This document shows positions 49,901-58,900 of a DNA stretch of 64,000 nt, one piece after another; the first letter of the stretch is position 1; every line of letters starts with the position of its first letter. Below the pieces are notes generated by a model. The model was given only the letters and a program-made list of their open reading frames with translations, was not told the origin of the DNA and did not search any database. The translations under genes were made by a program, and so were the position numbers. The stretch comes from Sthenelais limicola (Eukaryota > Annelida > Polychaeta > Phyllodocida > Sigalionidae), in contig OW804095.1 in NCBI GenBank assembly GCA_942159475.1, positions 55,022,773 through 55,086,772 of the forward strand, read 5' to 3'.

Positions 49901-52900
49901 AGGAGGCGGCTTCCTCTTGTCTGTTTTGGAAATGATAATTAAGAGATGATCAGTGACTTTTTATTGTTTACGTTTTGATGAATTTCAGTTTTACTTTGTT
50001 TCTATCTTCATAGATCTTACATTTGTCGCTGCTGAGTTCTATTCAATCTCTAACCACATGTACGACCTTCTACATTGCAGAATGATGTGCAGTGCCTCAG
50101 GGAGTTACAGGAATCGACTTGGATTAGAAAAGTCGCCTTATCTCCTCCAGCATGCATGCAACCCCGTGGACTGGTTAGTCATCCACATATTGGCCAACAT
50201 ATTTCCAAATTATAAGTTTTTATGGCATCTTTTCCGAATTATTAACTTCCATATGTCTCCTTATATGATGGTATGAAATAAAAGATGTTTGCATGTTTAT
50301 TCATATGTGTGTGTATTAGAACAGTGTAGCCATGCAAAATCAACAGATGTGTGTACGAAAACTGCTCAAAACAATGTGTTCACTTTAGGTATCCGTGGGG
50401 TGAAGAGGCTTTTCAAAAGGCCAAGAAAGAAAAGAAACCAATATTCCTGTCAGGTAAGTACCTTAATTGTAAACCTATTATCTATAATATTATGTATTAG
50501 TGGAATTCTGCCAACTGTTTTTTTTAAAACAAAATGTCATTTCCTTAGGGCCTGTTCGACGTTTGGAACTGGTGGGTCCTTCTTTATGGTCTACTAAGTT
50601 ACAAGTGAATGTTTTTTAAGAAGTGGAGTCTTTTATAGTAATTTCCCTCGTCAGCGTTGTCGGTAAAATGCAGTGTTAGACATCACACATTTTGTACAAA
50701 TCATCACAGATTACTACTACAGTTTCGTGAAGGCCTTGAAACGACAAATGGAACTCCACAATATATAGGCCTCATCACATTAGAATAATTAATATTTGCC
50801 AATGAAACTGCCCTAAATCATGCAACCCCTAAGGCCCCACGTGTCCACAATCAGCTCAGAAACAGGTAAAGAATGAATTAGTACAGAATACATCTGTAGT
50901 GATAAAAAGCGTCAATAATGGGGAGCTATGGTAGTGTGGGACATTGACGACTATATCACTGAAGCTAACACTAACAGACAGCTCTCTGACTCAGTTCTAC
51001 CTATGCTCATCAATAGGTTCCTCGAGAGACAATTTTGAGACGTTGTTATACACCGGCGAGATTGATGATTCTACCAAAGACTTTAAACAATTTTGTTTAC
51101 CTTCAACCGATGGTGCGTTTGCAGGCCCACACAAATGCGACGATAAAGGGCACCTCCTTTACACATCCGTGAGACCAACATATACTCGTGTATACGTATG
51201 CATATGTTACATCTCTGTGCACAAGCATACAGCTACTATCAATTCGATATCATATGCCAATTTATGAAGATGTATATCAATACATCTGGTCCTGGAGTGT
51301 GGGACCCGCTACATCCCCCACCGCCCCCTTATGCCTACACCATTGTTACATAAGACAGGATACCCCCCCCCCCCTGACTACCGTCAACCATATGATACAT
51401 GCGGTGTCAATATTGCTTGTGATCAAATAAATAAAACACACATTTATTCACATCAATTACTGATACACTATGTTCATATTCATACAGTTAATTGGGATCA
51501 TAAACTCTATTGTTTCTCCTACTCTGTATCAATTGGAATCACATCCACTGAGAAAACTTGCTCTCAAATATAACTAAATGCCGAGATAATCCTCGCCAAA
51601 GGATTAACGTGCTTGAAGAGCTACCTTTAGCGAAACCATGTTGTGCCAAACACTGCCCCTATCTGGCAGTAGAAGGAGTGTACTAGATGTAAGGGGTCTC
51701 CCTACTGGCCCACATGTTCCAAAGATCCCTTACATTAAGACTAACGTATCTTATCAATGTGACAGAACAAATTTGTACTGTAACCCCTAACATTTTACTT
51801 GTGTCACTGAACGTCTCATACGTTTACGCAAATATCCCCGACTTTGAGGGAATGAAAGCCGTAGAGTCATTCCTCAGGAAGCAGCAACCACTACGGATGT
51901 CACTCCCCAATACTCACAGGAATACCAGTCTTGGTTTCTGTGGTTAAAATGAAGTAATGGGTATCCTCATTATATATATATGGATCTGCGATGATTTTAG
52001 AAAAATTACGAAAACCCCATTTTTATTTTCACGTTAGAAGTAAACATGAACAATATGTGGATGGTGTTTTTCGTTTCGTCAGTTCCACATTTTCCATATT
52101 GATTTGGATTACATTACCATTAGGCTTCAAACATACTCATACTTACTTAAAAAAAATAATCTGAAAATGAGAAATATGCAAAATGACACTAGCAAAATTA
52201 ATGAAAAAGATGTTGGGAGGGGTTCTGCCAACCGTCTGAATTTCAATTGTGTTTCGCTTATGACTTGTGTTGAATAAGAGAGGTTTGAGGTGGAGTTTTT
52301 GCACTTTTTATTAGGACTTACTACTGGTCAATTAATGAAAAACTACATATAGTTTAACTGTTAACCAGATTCGAGCTCATCTCAACAGTACACCCCGTCA
52401 GGTTGACTACCTGCTGTTGCTTGTACAGGATTCTGGCGGTACTTGGAGTTGCCACCTTTATTTTAGTTTAGATAAATAGCTTATTTTTTTATTCTGGGTG
52501 CTTTATATGTATAGATATTTTTTAGATGGCTTAAACGCATACTAACAGAAAATGAAATTTATAGAACTATCACATTTATAATCACATATCGTTGGACAGT
52601 TTCTTTGATATAGTTTTCTCTTTTTCGTCCTGCCAGTTGGTTATTCCACTTGTCACTGGTGCCATGTCATGGAGCGAGAGAGTTTTGAAGACGAAGAGGT
52701 TGGACAGTTCATGAATCAGAATTTCGTCAATATCAAAGTTGATCGTGAGGAAAGACCTGATGTTGACCGTGTCTATATGAGTTTCATCCACGTGAGTCCA
52801 ACACCTTACATATAAACTTAGTATAGTATGTGCAATATGTAGCACTTCGAATTTTTGTTCTGATCTTAATGTGCTGAAGTATAGTTTTGTCTCATTTTAA

Positions 52901-55900
52901 TAAAGGCAACTACTGGCCGAGGTGGTTGGCCGATGAGTGTTTGGCTGACCCCTGATCTAAAGCCTATTGTTGGAGGGACATATTTTCCACCGGACGATCG
53001 TTATTATGGGCAACCTGGGTTCCTGTCCATATTGAAGAATGTGGCTAGTCGGGTAAATAGAAAATGCGTATAACAGTGACCGATTCGATTCCATTTAATG
53101 AAATACACAATTTATGGGATTCAAGATGATTATATGGCAATTGGTATACTCTAAGCCGTAAAGCTGAGGAGGTAAAATAGAGCATGTAGTCAAGACCCTC
53201 GCATCATCACCTACTTGCTATTTTTATTTTCAAATGACCATCTACAAAATGTCGGACCCATTAACTACATTTCTATGGTATGAATGTTTACATTACTAAT
53301 TACTAGTTTTCTTTCCAGTGGATAAATCTGCCTGATAAAATGGATGAACAGGGAACTATTTTATTGGACGCTCTAATGAGAGACGCAGACACCAAAGTGG
53401 GAACTTTGGACACCCTCATGAATAACCCGATTGTGGAACGCTGTTTCGCCTTACTCCATGCAAATTATGATGAAGATCACGGTGGCTTCGGTGAAAAGCC
53501 AAAGTTTCCTCAACCAGGTTTGCCGATTGATGAACTCTAAATTATTGGATGATAACTAGCCCTTTTCTACAAGTTGATATTTAGAAATATATGAAACCAA
53601 GGACATATTCCTTCGCCATTTACAAGCTACCATGATGATCTCTAGTGTAGGATGATAACCCGAAACGTCAGAATGTTTTACCAGGATGCCGACCCTACTG
53701 CACCTGTCTGCAATTTTTGGTCTGCTTTGAACTAAACTTTTTTGTTAATAGGTTTTTTATTCAGGTTAATATTACAGTTACCGCAATCTCACCCATTACA
53801 GGTGTTTTCTTCATGCTCTGAAAAGCATATGATTATACTTGGGACGGATGGGTGGTATAATTGAAATAGGGCTTTAGTTAGTTACGTCAGTGCTACAGAA
53901 TATATTACTAATGAAAGTACCTAACTATATTAACATTGCGTATAATTCGTCATTATCCAGTTGTACCTTAATTAACTACATGGTGCCAAATATATACAAT
54001 CACCGATTTTTATACCGAACTTTACTGATTCATTTTAATAACGTTTCTATTTCTAGTCAATTACAACTTCTTGCTCAGGATGTATGCTGCTGATCCTTCA
54101 AAATTGGAGAATAAAGTTGCACTGAAAATGATATCAGACACCCTTCTGTTTATGTCGAAAGGGGGTATACAGGACCACATTTACAAGGTAAGCAATTTTA
54201 GAAGACACATATCAGTGATTCATCTTTGTTATGAGTCGATTATGAGAAATGACAAAGATTTAGTGTCACTCAGAAGGAGAGAGAACCCATGTACAAATAT
54301 CAATAAAAAGACCTGTAGATACACCCGTAAATATTCTGAGAAGCGAAATAACTCGGTTCCTTTTCAGCCGATTTGTTCCCAATTTTATTACAGTATGAAA
54401 AACTGACATACATACTTCTATCTTCATTTTGAATGACGTATGATTAAAATTTTTCTAGATGATTGAATTTTGAAAATCTGCCGAACTTCCGCCAATTGAA
54501 ATCTTTGAAATCTAAAAGCTCAAATGCGCTTGATCAATTTAGATGATGTCCCTTATATCTATCTGTTATATCTGATATTTGTGTGTGTCATGTTAGTAAA
54601 ATACCATCTGTTTCAAGGGCTTTCATCGATATTCAACCGATCAACATTGGCATGTACCACACTTCGAAAAAATGCTGTACGATCAAGCTCAGCTTGCAGT
54701 GATCTATTTGAACACATATCTGGTATGTAGGTCATATTAATCTCGATTTGTATTATTTTGGAAATCATTTTAAGACTTATTATTTATTGAAATATTATGC
54801 AGAAAACCTTTGCTAGTGACTCGCTTGTGCCTTTCATTCTGATTCTATGACTCAATTTCTAATGATATACTGGATCTCTTTGTTATTGAAAGGTAACAAA
54901 AGATGAGGCATTTGCACAGGTGGCACGAGATATCTTGGAGTACGTTGAACGTGATCTAAGTGATCCGGTATGTTCCGACTTTTTAATTTTAACTTTTTAA
55001 TGATTGCCATCAATTTACTTAAGGTATTTAAGGAAGATCTGTGAGAGCATGCTTCTATATTTAACCTTGGTCAATGGCCAAATGTTAATATAAACTGGTT
55101 GCTTGAGTCTTATCTCTCCCAATTGGATTTCAAATTTCAAAGAAAGTAATCTTCATTCTTCATCACCTCATGTCATACAATCACCTTCTTACCATGCTCA
55201 CCCATTATATTATAATTATGATTATGTACAAAGACTGGAATTTCACCAACTTGTACATGAGTCCTGCTGCGAACAATATAAAGCACATGACACAACGAAA
55301 ATCACTTGCGTGAGAGTGTACTATCATTGTATTTTCCTCAATAAAATGTGTTAAAAAAATTATCTCTATGTATTGAATAGAAACTGCATTGAAATAGAAA
55401 ATGAAATATACAAACGATTATTTTGAGCCCTCGCCGTAAGGGACCATATCTTGAGCCTTTTGTCTTCGCACACTTTGTCTCTCACGGTGATTCCCTTTCT
55501 TCCCACAGAGTGGCGGCTTCTACAGTGCAGAAGATGCCGATTCACTGCCTTCACATGACAGTAGTAAGAAACTAGAAGGCGCCTTCTGCGTGTGGACTTG
55601 TGAGGAAATAGACAGATACCTTTGTGCACCAGTTCATGGACACCATACGGTTACATTGTCTGATGTCTTTAAATTCCATTATGATGTCAAACTCACTGGA
55701 AATGTTGATCCTTATCAGGTAACTATTTCTGATAGAGAATGATGTAGAATAATTGTTACGACTATTATTATTTTATTGTTTTACCCAAACTCAGGGTATC
55801 AAATTCCGTTAGCGTGTTTCATCTCTCACCCTGCTATGACCAAATACATATAGGAAAGTACATGTATAATGTTAAAAGGGGCATGAAGTCACGAATAAAT

Positions 55901-58900
55901 GAGAATTGTTCCATATATCCTGAAAGCTGGTTTCATGTCGAAACCTAATTTTATGGAAAGTTTATGGAAAATATAATACAGTTATGGCGAATATATATGA
56001 GGTGTTATTTTACCGGGCTTGAGAGTGGTAGCACATGAATACTAGCTCAAACCGCCGTGTGCTTGCTGGAACTATTTTAATTAGAAATAATACATCAACT
56101 AAAAGATATTCTTTTCTAACAAATTGATTTACAAGGCGTCAGATTATCACTTAAAAAAAGAAATGAAACCGCAAATCACAAGAAGTGTTTTCCCCTGTTC
56201 TATCAGTTTTAAGTGGCAAGAATGATTGTTTTCTTAATTCACTTGGACTCCCATATATATACAGTTTAGCTTCAAGAGCCCAAGACTATGTAACCCTCCC
56301 CACTTGTGGTCAAGTTATAATTAATTTACACACATTGAGTCGACAAGGACTACGGGGGGAGATCAGGGAGAAATCAGTATTAGTACCATCCGGAACTGAC
56401 TAGGACTGTTCATGTTTTTCCAGGATCCTCATGACGAGCTGAAAGGAAAAAATGTCCTCTTTATCCGAGGAAGTCGAGCGGCCACTGCGGACAAATTTTG
56501 CTTCACTATGAAAGAAATCAACGAAATTCTTGGAAAGTGCCATCAAATACTCTTTGATGTCAGGAAACAACGCCCATCACCTCATTTAGATAATAAAATG
56601 CTCACTGCATGGAACGGTAAGTCCTCAGTCATTAAGCACAGTGCTTATTTATTGGTGAGAACTGTTCTTAGATTACCGCAATGAACCTGTAAATAATTGA
56701 GCATATTTGTGCCTGCTTTTCGGAGTAAAAGCAAATGATCGTTAACTCTGGGTCAGAGTCCTTTTGATGAAGCAATGTTTCAAATGGTATTTTTTTAAGC
56801 TGCACTTTCAGTTAACATCGGTCAAGAACTGAACATTTTCTACTTTTTTTCCATTTTTTCCAACTTATCTTTTTCCAAAGTCATTTGACCAAATTTTGGA
56901 GGATTTTGTCCTATTGTGGCTTCTAAAACGTCCCCATTTGTATTTGGAGGACCCACCTAAATCCTTTCCTGTGAAGTCTTCATTTAAATTACGCTCACCG
57001 GCAGACGTTTTCACTCGGCCAATTTGACTTCAATTTTTTGTATAAACATATAACAGCAGCAGAATATTGACAAATTCAGTCCTATAAGTCATAATAGGAG
57101 CAAACTTGGTAAGATTTCTTTTGTCGTAATTGCTGAGAATGTAGCTTTAATAGACTAGTTCTAAGGATGATGTATTTGAAGGGACATATTTAGAGGGAAT
57201 ACTTACGCTGATATTCTTTTTATCTATGAAAAGAAAATAGTATTAGGGACAATGGAGAGCAACCTGGCGTGTTCTAATGTCAAAAAAGTATTTCTATATT
57301 TTAATGTCGGCAAAGTATTTTCTATATTTTAATGTCGGCATATATTTCTATATTTTAATGTCGGCAAAGTATTTCTATATTTCAATGTCGGCAAAGTATT
57401 TCTATATTTTTATTTCAGCAAAGTATTTCTTTATTTTAATGTCTTTCAAACCTTACAATATGCTGACTAGGGTTTGATTTATTTCCTTCATTTCTGTCCT
57501 ATAGGACCCGTTCTTCTTATTCACTGTACCTGTATTTATGATCAATTGTAATATAGTTACTGTCCTTTGTTACAATCATTTAGTTTGATCTATGGAATTC
57601 TGCTATTTGGAGAACTGTGCCATAGAAACGAATGCTCATTATACTGTCGATATCATTTGCTGAACATGGGTGCGATCTCAACCAATAGGGATTTGCATAG
57701 TCGCCATTTTGAATCGTGATTCGCATGGAATTATGGGACTACTGGTACAGTCTAAAACCTATAGAAAACATGACATGTTCAGCATGAAATATTTATCAAT
57801 GCTCTAATGTCAATATCCATGTGTTACACATGACATTGTTTCCATAACACCCATAAGTCCCCATCTTTCCCATCATGCATTTGATTTTCATAGATAGTTT
57901 ATAAAAGTGATATTAGTGAAAACATTCCTGCAGTTTTTGGTAAAATTGTTGCCAAATATTTGTATATCAGATTTCATCAGAATCTATCCCAGGATACATT
58001 GTAACAGACATGCGCCGTGACACATGCAAATCCCCTATTCAAGTTAATAAATCAGACGTATATGGGTCAAATTTTCAGAAAATGTACAATTGGCAGCTGC
58101 ACACATTTAGTAAATTCTTCAGAATAAGGCTGCAGTTTGGTCAATACTAGGTAAATTCGAGTATATTTGGCATTGCATTGATTCTACCAATCTGTTTGGT
58201 TAGGTTGAACTGTATTTTGAACTTTATTTTCGTCTGAAATATGGGTTATTTGAGAAGATTGGCGAAGTTAAATTGTACATTTTCTGAAAATCTGACCCGT
58301 ATATAAGTAAATCAGACGCATATATATTTGACATACGTCTTTGAAGTTTCGCCAGGGCAGTAGGCAGGTATACATAGAATATGTAGTATACATTTTCCGT
58401 GTATTCATTTACCATGGACCAACAAATTACTTCACAACAAAAATGGGATTATTTTATTTGTGGCTACGTCCACCACCTAGTCAACTTTACAGCCTCCATC
58501 TTTAATTTTCAGGTTTGATGATATCAAGCTTCGCGCTCGCTGGGCAGGTTTTTGATGAACAAGCGTACATTGATCGTGCCACAAAAGCAGCTAACTTCAT
58601 AAAATCTTACTTGTACAATGAGAACAGTGGCGTCCTGCTGCGCAGCATCTACACTGGAGAAAATGAGTCAGTGTCACAAATGTGAGTCAATGTTTTATAT
58701 TTGGGATGTGTTACAGGAAAATGAGTCACAAGTCGCAAAATTGATATTTTTCAAAGTGATTTACTCACAAGATGTCTTTGTGGGAATGTTTTCTTCTTTG
58801 GGGTGCTAAACGCCTTTTATAGCATAAATACATGCACCAAATTTCAAGACAGTGTATGAAATATATTCATGCATTTCTAAGGTCATCATATAGAGAAGGT

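Larger units (their letters stand above)
56617..58512 (+). other. SPATA20 intron 11, repeat-rich
   Basis: This 1.9-kb intron carries dispersed repeat Y (57022-57150), a minisatellite (57275-57443), dispersed repeat X (57725-58040) and a MITE (58059-58305), nearly end to end. I see no exon. Confidence 0.8.

Noticed and set aside
53640..53700. GATGATAA..CCCGAAACGTC, reminiscent of a hammerhead ribozyme core
   Set aside because: The CTGATGA half of the core is altered and no closing stems could be drawn. It may be decayed retroelement sequence.
57277..57477. Repetitive 66-codon ORF
   Set aside because: It is the translation of the minisatellite and has no family resemblance.
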